Of a stretch of DNA of 50,692 nucleotides, positions 7,413 to 15,319 are shown one piece after another. Within the stretch, counting starts at the first letter, position 1, and the number at the start of each line of letters is the position of its first letter. The stretch is from Candidatus Obscuribacterales bacterium (GTDB lineage Bacteria > Cyanobacteriota > Vampirovibrionia > Obscuribacterales > Obscuribacteraceae), in NCBI GenBank assembly GCA_021732565.1, contig JAKFUT010000001.1, positions 1-50,692 on the forward strand. The letters are read 5' to 3'. The position numbers were made by a program, and so were the translations under genes. The notes under the pieces were generated by a model. That model saw only the letters and a list, made by a program, of their open reading frames with translations. It was not told the DNA's origin and ran no database searches.

Positions 7413-10085
7413 CTATGCCTCAGAACTCTTTGCCCCAATTGATTCCAGTATCTGGTCGATAAGTTGCTCTAATTGGGCGAATGACTTCTCCAATGTCTTG
7501 AATAATAAATGAACCTCATGCCAGTCCCTTTGGATAGCCGCATCCTCAAGCTTTATCATAAGAGCAGGTAATTGTTCTGAGCAAAGCGAGGTGAGAGATC
7601 CGTTGAGCTTATGAGCGGTATGAGAAATTTGTGCAGTATCGCACTGCTTGATCGCCAATGCGATGTCACGCAGATCTACAGGAGCATGATATTGAAAAAG
7701 CTTGAGAAGCTTTATGGCTCCTTCTTCACCAACTCTTGCCTTTAGTTCTTCGAGATTGAAATGCGATTTAACATCGAGTATCGAAATTGATTGAGACGTG
7801 TTGTGATTGATGGAACTGAGATCTTCATTCAGTGGCAACCATTTGTTCATAATGAACTTGAGTTGATCTGGATCTATCGGTTTGGAGATGTAATCGTCCA
7901 TGCCCGCAGCCAGACATTGCTCACGACTTCCCTCGATCGCGTGCGCAGTCATGGCCACTATCGGGATATGTTTGCCGCTTCTCGTTTCCATTTTACGGAT
8001 GCGCCGAGTAGCTTCAAAACCATCCATTTCAGGCATTTCGCAATCCATGAGGATGAGGCTGTAAGGCGTGTGCTTAATTATTTCAAGAATCTCACGGCCG
8101 CTTTCAGCAACATGCGCTTCAAAGCCGAGTTCCTTGAGAAACCAGATCCCTACCTGTTGATTGACAGGATGATCTTCGGCAAGAAGAATTAATTCTCGTC
8201 TCTTGAGTTGATTCTCCGCTGAGGTGAGAATAATACCCTCATCTTTGTGTTCGTTCTGTCTTTCATCATTGCGAGATTCGAAGATGAGCGCCGCGATAAC
8301 ATTGAGAAGCTGTGACTGCCTTGCCGGCTTAGTGAGGTACGCATCGAAACCGAGAAGAATAGCTTCCTCTCCTGCACCAGGTTTATCGAATGCGGTTATC
8401 AGGATCGTTTTCATACCCTTGAGCGAGTCATCTTCTTTGATGATCTTGCCCAATTGCAATCCGCTCATGTTTGGCATTACCAGATCGATGATAGCAAGAT
8501 CGTAAGGATCTGACTTGGCAGCGTTTCGGAGCAAGTCCAGGGCTTCCTCAACATTTGTTGCAACCCCATTTCGTAATCCCCAGGACAAGACATAAGTGTG
8601 AAATATTTCGCAAGCGGAACGATCGTCATCAACTATGAGGACCTTCAAACCTGCTAAGTGAGCAGGTGCCAGGTCTTTAACGGATTGAGACGAGCTTACC
8701 TCAAGTGGTACTGAGAACCAGAACGTGGAGCCATGACCTTTGACACTGTTTACGCCAAGCGTTCCGCCCATAAGCTCAACCAGGCGTTTGGAAATACTTA
8801 ACCCCAGCCCTGTCCCCCCATATTTGCGAGCGGTGGAGCTCTCAGACTGAACAAATGGTTCGAAAAGCAAGTTGAGTTCGTGCTCTGCCAAACCGACGCC
8901 AGGGTCGGTAACAGAGAACCGGATTGTGTTACTGGATTTTGATTCCAGTACCGTCCGTATGACGATCGATCCGTGCTCGGAGAACTTTATTGCGTTGCTG
9001 ACAAAGTTCATAAGGATCTGGCGAATGCGAACCGGATCACCACGCAAGATTAGCGGGATTTCCGGGTCTATGAACGTGAGCAATGTCAGACCATTCTGTT
9101 TGGCTTGACCGGCAAGCAGCTCTGCTATGTCCTCCACAAGCCTTACAGGTTCGAATTCGATCAGTTCCAGGGTAAGCTTACCGGCTTCGATTTTGGAAAA
9201 ATCGAGAACCTCGTTAATGACAGTGAGGAGAGCTTTACCAGCTTGGCGTATAGTGTTTGCGTACTCGCGTTGCTTTTCTGTCAGTCCGCTCTTCAGGAGA
9301 ACCTCGGTCATTCCGAGTACGCCGTTCATAGGAGTGCGTATCTCATGGCTCATATTGGCGAGAAACTCGCTTTTGTGCCGAGTGGTTTCTTGCAACTGCT
9401 GCCTTTGTTGCTCCAGTAGTTCGGTTTTGTGGACTAAGTCGATTTTGCTGTCATCGAGTTCTTTGTACAGGGCGAAGATTCCCTTGTTTGTCCGCTCAAG
9501 TTCATTGTTGAGTTGTTGGACATGCTGCAACTGTCGTTCAAGCTCGAGTTTGTAGTTCTGTGTATCGGCAAGGGTTTGCAATAACTGCTTATGCTGGTCC
9601 TGAATCTCCTTCAGCAGATTACCCGGTGCTTTGGGGAGGCGTTCCATCCAGCCGTCGACCATCGATCGGGTAATGAGTCCAGTTGTTACAGGTATCTCCT
9701 TGCCTAACGAAACAGACGTGCCAGTTTCAGGTGTACTTTCGATGGAAAATCGATCGACTAACCTTCTTGCAGCAAGTATGCCGCGGCCTGTTTTTGCTTT
9801 AGAGCTACCAGATAGAATCTCTTCGGTGTTCACTATTCCCGGACCTTGATCGCAAACCACAACGAGAACGTATTGTTGATCGGCCCGGTCATCGATTGCG
9901 ATTTCCACTCGGGCTGACCCTGCATACTGAAAGGCGTTTCTTACAATTTCTGATACGGCTGTGACGAGTCGAGTCTGGTCTTGTGCCGACAACCCTGCAA
10001 GCGACGCGATTTCCTTTGTGCACTGTCTGACCAGGACTACGTCCTGCTCTTCACTCACACTCACTTTCCCTGCTGAGATACTCAC
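7413..10085 (-). CDS. RsbT/RsbW-like ATPase fused to hybrid histidine kinase (HATPase-HisKA-HATPase-REC-REC-Hpt)
   Basis: An 890-residue cytosolic kinase. Residues about 10-130 are an RsbT/RsbW-type GHKL domain (N box EIVRNAFQYAG, CDQGPGI at 78-84, TGRGILAARRLVDRF). A coiled coil (about 155-238) leads to HisKA with H247 (FLANMSHEIRTP) and a second HATPase (N360/N364, DPGVGL, GTGLGLS). Two receivers follow, with D534 and D681 in LLAEDHPVNQ...LILMDCEMPEMDG, and then an Hpt with H825 (AHKLNGS). All phosphorelay residues look intact. The gene starts with GTG, overlapping the TGA of the phosphatase gene (GTGA), and is the last member of the stressosome operon. The N-terminal domain suggests that RsbS/RsbR-type partner proteins control the kinase (inference). 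Confidence 0.93.
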   Translation of the reverse strand: MSISAGKVSVSEEQDVVLVRQCTKEIASLAGLSAQDQTRLVTAVSEIVRNAFQYAGSARVEIAIDDRADQQYVLVVVCDQGPGIVNTEEILSGSSKAKTGRGILAARRLVDRFSIESTPETGTSVSLGKEIPVTTGLITRSMVDGWMERLPKAPGNLLKEIQDQHKQLLQTLADTQNYKLELERQLQHVQQLNNELERTNKGIFALYKELDDSKIDLVHKTELLEQQRQQLQETTRHKSEFLANMSHEIRTPMNGVLGMTEVLLKSGLTEKQREYANTIRQAGKALLTVINEVLDFSKIEAGKLTLELIEFEPVRLVEDIAELLAGQAKQNGLTLLTFIDPEIPLILRGDPVRIRQILMNFVSNAIKFSEHGSIVIRTVLESKSSNTIRFSVTDPGVGLAEHELNLLFEPFVQSESSTARKYGGTGLGLSISKRLVELMGGTLGVNSVKGHGSTFWFSVPLEVSSSQSVKDLAPAHLAGLKVLIVDDDRSACEIFHTYVLSWGLRNGVATNVEEALDLLRNAAKSDPYDLAIIDLVMPNMSGLQLGKIIKEDDSLKGMKTILITAFDKPGAGEEAILLGFDAYLTKPARQSQLLNVIAALIFESRNDERQNEHKDEGIILTSAENQLKRRELILLAEDHPVNQQVGIWFLKELGFEAHVAESGREILEIIKHTPYSLILMDCEMPEMDGFEATRRIRKMETRSGKHIPIVAMTAHAIEGSREQCLAAGMDDYISKPIDPDQLKFIMNKWLPLNEDLSSINHNTSQSISILDVKSHFNLEELKARVGEEGAIKLLKLFQYHAPVDLRDIALAIKQCDTAQISHTAHKLNGSLTSLCSEQLPALMIKLEDAAIQRDWHEVHLLFKTLEKSFAQLEQLIDQILESIGAKSSEA

Positions 10086-11116
10086 GAATTGTGGTTTCCC
10101 GTTCTTTTAGCTACAACTACCATCGCATCATCCGTGCCACGCCGACCGTCTCTATATAATACAGCTGCTATCAGTGAAGCGTGATGCCTTGCCAGTTCTC
10201 CCGGGAATTTCAAGGCTGAAGCCGTAAGTCCATCCGAGTTCATGAACAGTGCTGCGTTTTCCGAACATGGATAGGTGAATTCTTGTACTTTATGCAATTG
10301 GAATCCAACTATGCCAGGCATCGATACACAGCCTCGTGTCTCAGCATTCATACAGATCCGAGCGGCTATGTTGCCTATACCGGTGTACGTCACCACCCCC
10401 CGCATTAGATCTAATTCTGCTATTCCTATCGCGGCACCCTGAGTGTGAAGTAGTGCATCATGTAGGCGATGAAGCAAATCGAATGGTCGAACCGAGGTAG
10501 CACTGAGGAACACTCGCATTGATTCTTCGGCAGCCAGAGCTGCTTTAGGTCCGTGCCCAAGCCCATCTGTGAGCATAATTGTAGCTGTGCCTTCCCCTCT
10601 TCGCATCGCCCATCGATCGCCCGAGACAAGCTCTCCCGCTAGGGGAACTGTTACCCCTCCTGTCTGGAAGCGGTTCTCTTTCCATTTCTGAGACCGGGCG
10701 GATTCCCAGAGTCTCGCCAGGATGGCAGTTCCACCCCCAATTTGTGAATGAATGTCGAATTCGTCCGACAAACGTTTGATGGCACCGAGACCGCCTCCCA
10801 TGCTACCGGCAGTAGAAACGCCGTCTTGAAGCATGCGTGCTGGATTTGACATGCCTGGTCCTTTGTCCAGCGCTAGCAGCTCCAGCCCTCTGATGTCGTC
10901 AATTACCAACGAACCCAGCAAAACTTCCCCACCATGTGGCACATGTTTTATCAAATTTGTAGCCAGTTCCGTAGCTACAATTTCTGCTCGGCCGATTGCT
11001 TCTGAGTTTAGTCCTGCTGCCAGCGCGAGATCCCTGACTGCACGACGCAGGTGACCGGTATGACTGGTATCAGACACTAAATATGGTGCATGGATGTGTC
11101 CGACTATCTTTTCCAT
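10082..11116 (-). CDS. RsbT/W-like ATPase fused to RsbX/SpoIIE-type PP2C phosphatase
   Basis: The N-terminal 135 residues are an anti-sigma-type GHKL ATPase domain (ELATNLIKHVPHGG at 50-63, LDKGPGM at 83-89, GGGLGAIKRLSDEF). Residues about 150-340 are a PP2C-like phosphatase related to RsbX and SpoIIE. Likely metal-binding Asp are D167 (SGDRW), D184 (LTDGLGHGPKAA), D295 (NSDGLT) and D330 (TDDAMVVV). By family it should dephosphorylate phospho-Ser/Thr on the STAS proteins of the stressosome (RsbS/RsbR), resetting the switch. Start ATG 11116 overlaps the end of rsbT by 13 nt, and its stop overlaps the next start. Whether it acts like RsbX (feedback) or RsbU (RsbT-activated) cannot be decided from sequence. 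Confidence 0.9.
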   Translation of the reverse strand: MEKIVGHIHAPYLVSDTSHTGHLRRAVRDLALAAGLNSEAIGRAEIVATELATNLIKHVPHGGEVLLGSLVIDDIRGLELLALDKGPGMSNPARMLQDGVSTAGSMGGGLGAIKRLSDEFDIHSQIGGGTAILARLWESARSQKWKENRFQTGGVTVPLAGELVSGDRWAMRRGEGTATIMLTDGLGHGPKAALAAEESMRVFLSATSVRPFDLLHRLHDALLHTQGAAIGIAELDLMRGVVTYTGIGNIAARICMNAETRGCVSMPGIVGFQLHKVQEFTYPCSENAALFMNSDGLTASALKFPGELARHHASLIAAVLYRDGRRGTDDAMVVVAKRTGNHNS

Positions 11117-11514
11117 TTTGTGACAACAATCACCGTTCCTTCCCCCTTCTTCGTATTTATCTGGAACTCGTCAACCAGTCTACGCGCACCGGGTAATCCT
11201 AAGCCCAGACCGTTATTACTGGAATATCCATCTGTCATGGCCAGCGCCAGATCAACTATTCCGGGTCCGCAGTCTTCAAAGCGAATTCGAACCCCCGCGG
11301 TTTCCGCAACGGAAACATGTTCGATACTGATGGTGCCACCATTTGCGTAGAGCAACATATTACGCGTGAGTTCGCTGGCCGCGGTGATCAGTTTTGTTTC
11401 ATCAACCAGTCCTAGACCGGCCTCCTTTGCAAACAGCCTTACTTTGTTCCGGGCCATCACCACATCAATTTCTTCAGAAATCGATAGCGTCTCGTTCCGA
11501 CTCACCGTAGTCAT
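11104..11514 (-). CDS. rsbT: RsbT-type switch serine/threonine kinase
   Basis: A 136-residue GHKL ATPase matching RsbT, the kinase that phosphorylates RsbS/RsbR in the stressosome and is then released to act on an output protein. The N box is ELTRN at 48-52, the G1 box DCGPGI at 81-86, and NGLGLGLPGARRLVDEF follows. The frame extends 20 codons further upstream, but the ATG at 11514 gives the usual RsbT N-terminus (MTTVSRNETLSISEEIDVV) and normal family length. It overlaps rsbS by 41 nt, implying translational coupling. It shares its fold with the N-terminal domains of the two genes downstream, so the operon encodes three related switch ATPases. Confidence 0.92.
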   Translation of the reverse strand: MTTVSRNETLSISEEIDVVMARNKVRLFAKEAGLGLVDETKLITAASELTRNMLLYANGGTISIEHVSVAETAGVRIRFEDCGPGIVDLALAMTDGYSSNNGLGLGLPGARRLVDEFQINTKKGEGTVIVVTKWKR

Positions 11515-11893
11515 TGCTATCCTCTCTGGCGAACCCAAGTCGGCCCCGTAATAACTCCATTCCCCTCTCAACATTCATAGCGGTTAATACCCCGGGCAAT
11601 GTCAGACCCATTTCGACAAGTGTAATCGCAACGGCCGGTTGCATGCCCACCACGACTGTCTCTGCGTCCATCATCCGCGTAATGGAGGCGATGGTGCTCA
11701 CCATTCGCCCCATGAATGAGTCCACCATGCTCAATCCCGATATGTCCAGGAGAACTCCTCTGGCACCCTGCGTTGCAACCCTGGCAGTCAACTCCCGTTG
11801 AAGAGTTGTAGCCAACGTATCGTGCATTTCCCCTTGAATGGTGACCAGCAGAAATTCCCCCATCGTGAGAATTGGTATTCTTTCAAAGCTCAT
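11474..11893 (-). CDS. rsbS: RsbS-type STAS antagonist protein
   Basis: A single STAS-domain protein forming the stressosome core with RsbR and holding RsbT. It resembles Bacillus RsbS along its length: RIPILTMGEFLLVTIQ at the N-terminus, DISGLSMVDSFMGRM around the phospho-site, and GMQPAVAITLVEMGLTLPGV. S59 falls exactly where Bacillus RsbS S59 is phosphorylated by RsbT. The C-terminus is about 18 residues longer than in Bacillus, because the frame runs on into rsbT. The start overlaps the rsbR stop (ATGA). Confidence 0.93.
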   Translation of the reverse strand: MSFERIPILTMGEFLLVTIQGEMHDTLATTLQRELTARVATQGARGVLLDISGLSMVDSFMGRMVSTIASITRMMDAETVVVGMQPAVAITLVEMGLTLPGVLTAMNVERGMELLRGRLGFAREDSNDYGESERDAIDF

Positions 11894-12762
11894 CGATCGT
11901 AACCTCTAGATGCGGCGGTCTTCGGTCCAATTGGAACCACGCGCACATTTACCAGTGCCATCGCTTCCTCCAGCGCCCTGGCCATGCTCGATTTTGTCCT
12001 TACGTTCGACAGATCTATGCCGAGGTGTACCATAGTTTGTGCAATCTCCGGTCTAATGCCGCTAATAATGCAGTCGGCTCCCATCAGACGTGCAGCCGCT
12101 ACAGTCTTCATCAGATGTTGCGCTACCACGGTATCAACGGTTGGAACACCGGAGATGTCAATGATTGCCACAGTGCAGCCCGAGGAAGTTAGCCCGTGCA
12201 GCAAGCGCTCGGTCACAATTTGACTTCGTGTACTATCCAAAGTACCAACGATCGGTAATGCAAGAATGCCTTGCCAGAGGCTCATCACAGGTGTCGATAG
12301 CTCAATTAGATCTTTCTGCTGTCGCTCTAAAAGTTCCGCGGTCTTCTTCTTCTCCGTCGCGTCGCGAGCAACCTTTACAAAGCCTTTGAGTTCACCTGTT
12401 GGACTTTTCAGGGGCGCTACTACAACCTCCACCCATACCTGTGAACCATCTTTGCGAACCCGCCATCCCGCACCCTCGAACTTTCCTGTTCGCGCCGCTT
12501 GCTCAAGTTCAAAAGCGGGAAGATTCCGTTCCTGATCGTATTTGTTGTAAAACCTGGAGAAATTCGCACCAATTATTTCACTGGCCTCATACTGCTTTAT
12601 CTCTTGTGCTCCCTTACTCCAGGTCTGAACAACTCCCGTTGGACTGAGCATATATATCGCAAGGTCGCTCAAGCCGTTGAGAAGGCACTCGTAAAACTCT
12701 TCATTTGTTCCATTTTGAGACTGTCCCCCGGTTGGTTTGGTTTCCTTGGAATGATCGCTCAT
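11890..12762 (-). CDS. rsbR: RsbR-type stressosome sensor (PAS-STAS)
   Basis: Residues about 22-140 are a PAS domain (YECLLNGLSDLAIYMLSPTGVV...FVKVARDATEKKK), replacing the globin-like N-terminus of Bacillus RsbRA; ligand unknown. A linker helix leads to the STAS domain (about 155-275) with the LIELSTPVM, DISGVPTVDTVVAQH and GIRPEIAQTMVHLGIDLS signatures. The positions corresponding to Bacillus T171 and T205 appear to be S177 and T211 (alignment from memory). GGGAG lies about 7-8 nt upstream of the start. It is the first gene of the five-gene switch operon. The PAS domain could sense light, redox or a small molecule; no conserved flavin Cys motif is obvious. Confidence 0.93.
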   Translation of the reverse strand: MSDHSKETKPTGGQSQNGTNEEFYECLLNGLSDLAIYMLSPTGVVQTWSKGAQEIKQYEASEIIGANFSRFYNKYDQERNLPAFELEQAARTGKFEGAGWRVRKDGSQVWVEVVVAPLKSPTGELKGFVKVARDATEKKKTAELLERQQKDLIELSTPVMSLWQGILALPIVGTLDSTRSQIVTERLLHGLTSSGCTVAIIDISGVPTVDTVVAQHLMKTVAAARLMGADCIISGIRPEIAQTMVHLGIDLSNVRTKSSMARALEEAMALVNVRVVPIGPKTAASRGYDR

Positions 12763-13370
12763 CGTGGTCTCCCATCTATGACTATCCAGTACTTACTATG
12801 TTTTCATGTCTTGTGGAATATTCAAGAACTCGACGCTCCTGACATCGGTGCCGGCCTACTGGATGGACAAAAATAGTCATCTGTGCTTACGGTCAGCATG
12901 GAGGCGTCAAGAGACATGCAAATAGATAGCAAGATTGATGCCGATATTTGCAATATGTCTGCTGGTCGAGATACATGCAAAAATACCGGCTCAGGGCATG
13001 TCTGGGCGAAAACATTCACGTAGCGTAGATTCGAGCGGAGAAGCCCTTCATTTCCGGGAACCGACTTCAGGTTGTCGGACCGGGGTTACCGACCGTGGCA
13101 CCTGATTGACGGAAACTTTGCCTTGACTTGTGATTACCAAAAAGGTTTTTCTCGGGAGAGTTTTTCCAATTGCCTTGTTGGAAAGGGTTCGATGATACTT
13201 TCTATATAGCCCGCCGCTAAGTGAAGGGTTGGTTAAAAGGTTGAAGCGATTCCCCCGAACTGCTATCAAATCCCTGTTCTTGATAAAGAACGGGGATTTT
13301 GGTTTCTGCCGAGCTCAGATTCAACGCGGTCCTTGTGTTTGTGTTGGAGCTACACCACCCGTGAACATGA
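12763..13370. other. 608-bp intergenic region upstream of rsbR
   Basis: No protein-like frame stands out: the short frames here have biased composition and no initiation signals. The rsbR promoter should lie in the left part. A strong hairpin sits at 13268-13299 although no annotated gene reads into it, so a small RNA between about 13000 and 13300 is possible. A weaker inverted repeat, ccgac/gtcgg, lies near 13060-13080. Confidence 0.4.
13268..13299. terminator. orphan bidirectional terminator-like hairpin
   Basis: aaatccctgttctt (13268-13281) pairs with aagaacggggattt (13286-13299) around a gata tetraloop: 14 pairs including one G-T wobble. The outer A/T bases supply short T runs in both directions. 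It is the strongest terminator-like structure in the window, yet no called gene ends nearby on either strand. Confidence 0.6.
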
Positions 13371-13787
13371 ATGCGTGATTCCCATGTAGCGAGAATACTG
13401 ATTGCAGCTTCCCCGGAGCCCGGTGCCATCCTTCAGCGCGTGCTTTTCGGCCACGACCTTTTTTACGCCCTGACAATTGTTGAAGCGCAAGAACAACTCG
13501 AGAGGCAGACGTTCGATCAAATTGTATGCACGATTCTCTTTGATGAATCGCGAATGTTTGACTTGCTGAGACTTGCGAAATCGAAACGTCAATGGAAGCG
13601 AATACCGTTTGTTTGTACAAGGATGCGGTCGACTAGTGTTGATTCCCCAATAGGATTGGAAGGCGTAGCAATTGCTAGCAAAGCGCTCGGCGCCGCTGCT
13701 TTCTTGAATATCGCTGAATACAAAATAGATCCTGAAAGAGAAATGCGAGAAGCGCTAGAGCTACTTATCGGCGACCTTCGTTTGTGA
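13371..13787 (+). CDS. receiver-like protein without phospho-acceptor Asp
   Basis: A 138-residue protein with the alternating beta/alpha pattern of a CheY-like fold: VARILIAASPEPGAILQRVL at the start, then FDQIVCTILFDESRMFDLL where a receiver would have its phosphorylated Asp, then RIPFVCTR. The acidic pair after strand 1 and a clear D-x-x-MP are missing, so it probably cannot be phosphorylated normally. The DESRMFDLLRLAK stretch recalls a group of atypical receiver proteins found as single-domain genes in other bacteria (memory only). It could act as a protein-interaction module for neighbouring kinases. The initiation signal is weak. Confidence 0.65.
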   Translation: MRDSHVARILIAASPEPGAILQRVLFGHDLFYALTIVEAQEQLERQTFDQIVCTILFDESRMFDLLRLAKSKRQWKRIPFVCTRMRSTSVDSPIGLEGVAIASKALGAAAFLNIAEYKIDPEREMREALELLIGDLRL

Positions 13788-14100
13788 GACGGCTTGCGAT
13801 CGAAACCGTGGTTCCTGTGGGCTCTTTCTCTTCAAACAGGTCGCGCCGGAGTCGTAGACATAGTCAAAGAGCGAGTCGGGTACATTCGACAGTTCGGCGG
13901 GAGTGAGCACCAATAAAAGACTCCACTGAGTGATGGTAATGACTCGCTACGGGGATAGTCGCAGGCGCTCAAGGCTGCGATGATGTGTTATGCCCTCGCC
14001 ATTTTTGAAATGCGCACGCAAGTCAAGAAAATCTCGTCAAATCCGAGGGTCTACCGACCAATGCGTCCTGAAACACAACAGATGTAAGAATGGGAATAGA
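13788..14100. other. 313-bp intergenic region upstream of REC-histidine kinase
   Basis: No gene-like frame on either strand and no strong hairpin. The frame of the downstream kinase extends back to 13990, but the residues encoded there (rich in K, R and S) do not look like part of the protein. It presumably carries the kinase promoter; no clear elements were seen. Confidence 0.3.
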
Positions 14101-15273
14101 ATGGTTTCTATGAATGAGGGAAAAAAATCCGATCCGGACACCGAAGTCGCTCCTGAAGCGAGAGCGAACAGTGATTCGATTACATTAAATGACAATCGCA
14201 AGGTGCCTCTGCCTCGTGTCCTCATGATTGAGGATGACCCGTACTATTGTAAGTTCATTCGCCTGGTTCTGAATCGCAGAAATGTCATAAAATTCGAAGT
14301 TATATACGTAAGTACGCTGGCTGAAGCGGCGTTGTACCTGGCTCGCGAGACGGTAGATGTGATATTGCTGGATCTCGGGTTGCCAGATGGTAAAGGGATT
14401 ACGAACCTGTTAAAGGTGAAGGAATTCTCCCACGGAATTCCGGTAATAATTCTAACTGCCAGCGACGATGAGGAGACCGGCTTACTGGCAGTGGCGCTAG
14501 GAGCCCAAGATTTCCTGGTAAAACAGAATATAAGTAATGAAGCATTGAGTCGGTGCCTGCTGTATGCCCTCGAACGAAGGAAATCGGACGTGTCGAGCTT
14601 GAGATTTGCAGCTATTCGGGATTTTACCGCTACCCTTGCGCATGATTTGCAGGTGCCTCTTATAGGAAATGGCAATGTTCTCGATGCACTTGTGTCAGGA
14701 CAATTTGGTGATCTTACAGTCGAGCTGATGAAGGTCGTGTCCATTCTGCGTGAAAGTAATAGAAACCAACTGGAACTGATCCAGAGGTTGCTCCAGGTTT
14801 ATCGTTATGAAATGAATCCCTCTGACTTTGCTGTTAGCAGGATTTTTCTGTCGCAAACAATAACCAGATGCGTAGAAGATGCATCCAGCGGTGCCAGGGT
14901 TAAGTTAGCCACGTCACTAGAACCCACCCCTGTTCGGGGTGATGACGATGCACTTTATCGATTGTTTGCCAATTTACTGGACAATGCTCTTAAATTCTCC
15001 GATGGACTAGTTGAAATTCGCGTGGTGGTTCAGGAACACAAGGTTCTAGTCGAAGTACACAACTTCGGACCTGCAATACCTGAGGAAGTTCAACGCGAAT
15101 TGTTTCAAAAATTTTGGAAGGGAGTACCAGGGAAAACCTATCTCTCTCACACCGGTCTGGGCTTGTATTTATGCCACCAAATCGTCACCCTTCATCGTGG
15201 AACGATAACATGCCGAAGCACGGCACAAGAGGGCACGACATTTAGAGTATGGTTGCCTCTGGATATGCCCTGA
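14101..15273 (+). CDS. response regulator-histidine kinase fusion (REC-HisKA-HATPase)
   Basis: A cytosolic protein of 390 residues from the chosen ATG. The receiver (about 38-160) has EDD after strand 1, D91 in VILLDLGLPDG, T/S at ILTAS and K141. HisKA follows with H181 (FTATLAHDLQVP), then HATPase with N295 (NLLDNALKF), an atypical G1 box VHNFGPAIP lacking the usual Asp, and G2 TGLGLYLCHQI. Its kinase core resembles that of the globin-coupled kinase at 920, indicating paralogy. A receiver ahead of the kinase means it is probably controlled by phosphotransfer from another kinase. The frame is open 37 codons further upstream (13990), but the earlier part lacks family character. It converges on the regulator at 15320-16012, the likely target. 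Confidence 0.9.
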   Translation: MVSMNEGKKSDPDTEVAPEARANSDSITLNDNRKVPLPRVLMIEDDPYYCKFIRLVLNRRNVIKFEVIYVSTLAEAALYLARETVDVILLDLGLPDGKGITNLLKVKEFSHGIPVIILTASDDEETGLLAVALGAQDFLVKQNISNEALSRCLLYALERRKSDVSSLRFAAIRDFTATLAHDLQVPLIGNGNVLDALVSGQFGDLTVELMKVVSILRESNRNQLELIQRLLQVYRYEMNPSDFAVSRIFLSQTITRCVEDASSGARVKLATSLEPTPVRGDDDALYRLFANLLDNALKFSDGLVEIRVVVQEHKVLVEVHNFGPAIPEEVQRELFQKFWKGVPGKTYLSHTGLGLYLCHQIVTLHRGTITCRSTAQEGTTFRVWLPLDMP

Positions 15274-15279
15274 TTTTTG

Positions 15280-15297
15280 AACGGAAAAAATTCCGTT
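15280..15297. terminator. bidirectional terminator between convergent genes
   Basis: aacggaa (15280-15286) and ttccgtt (15291-15297) form a 7-bp stem with an aaaa loop. T-rich flanks lie on both sides (tgattttt before, gtaatttt after). It sits in the 46-bp gap between the convergent REC-kinase and response-regulator genes, the position expected for a shared terminator. Confidence 0.65.
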
Positions 15298-15319
15298 GTA
15301 ATTTTGCAAACAGCAGAGT

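Noticed and set aside
12822..13269. Two minus-strand frames of 65 and 73 residues upstream of rsbR
   Set aside because: Odd residue composition, no initiation signals, and the second runs into the terminator-like hairpin.
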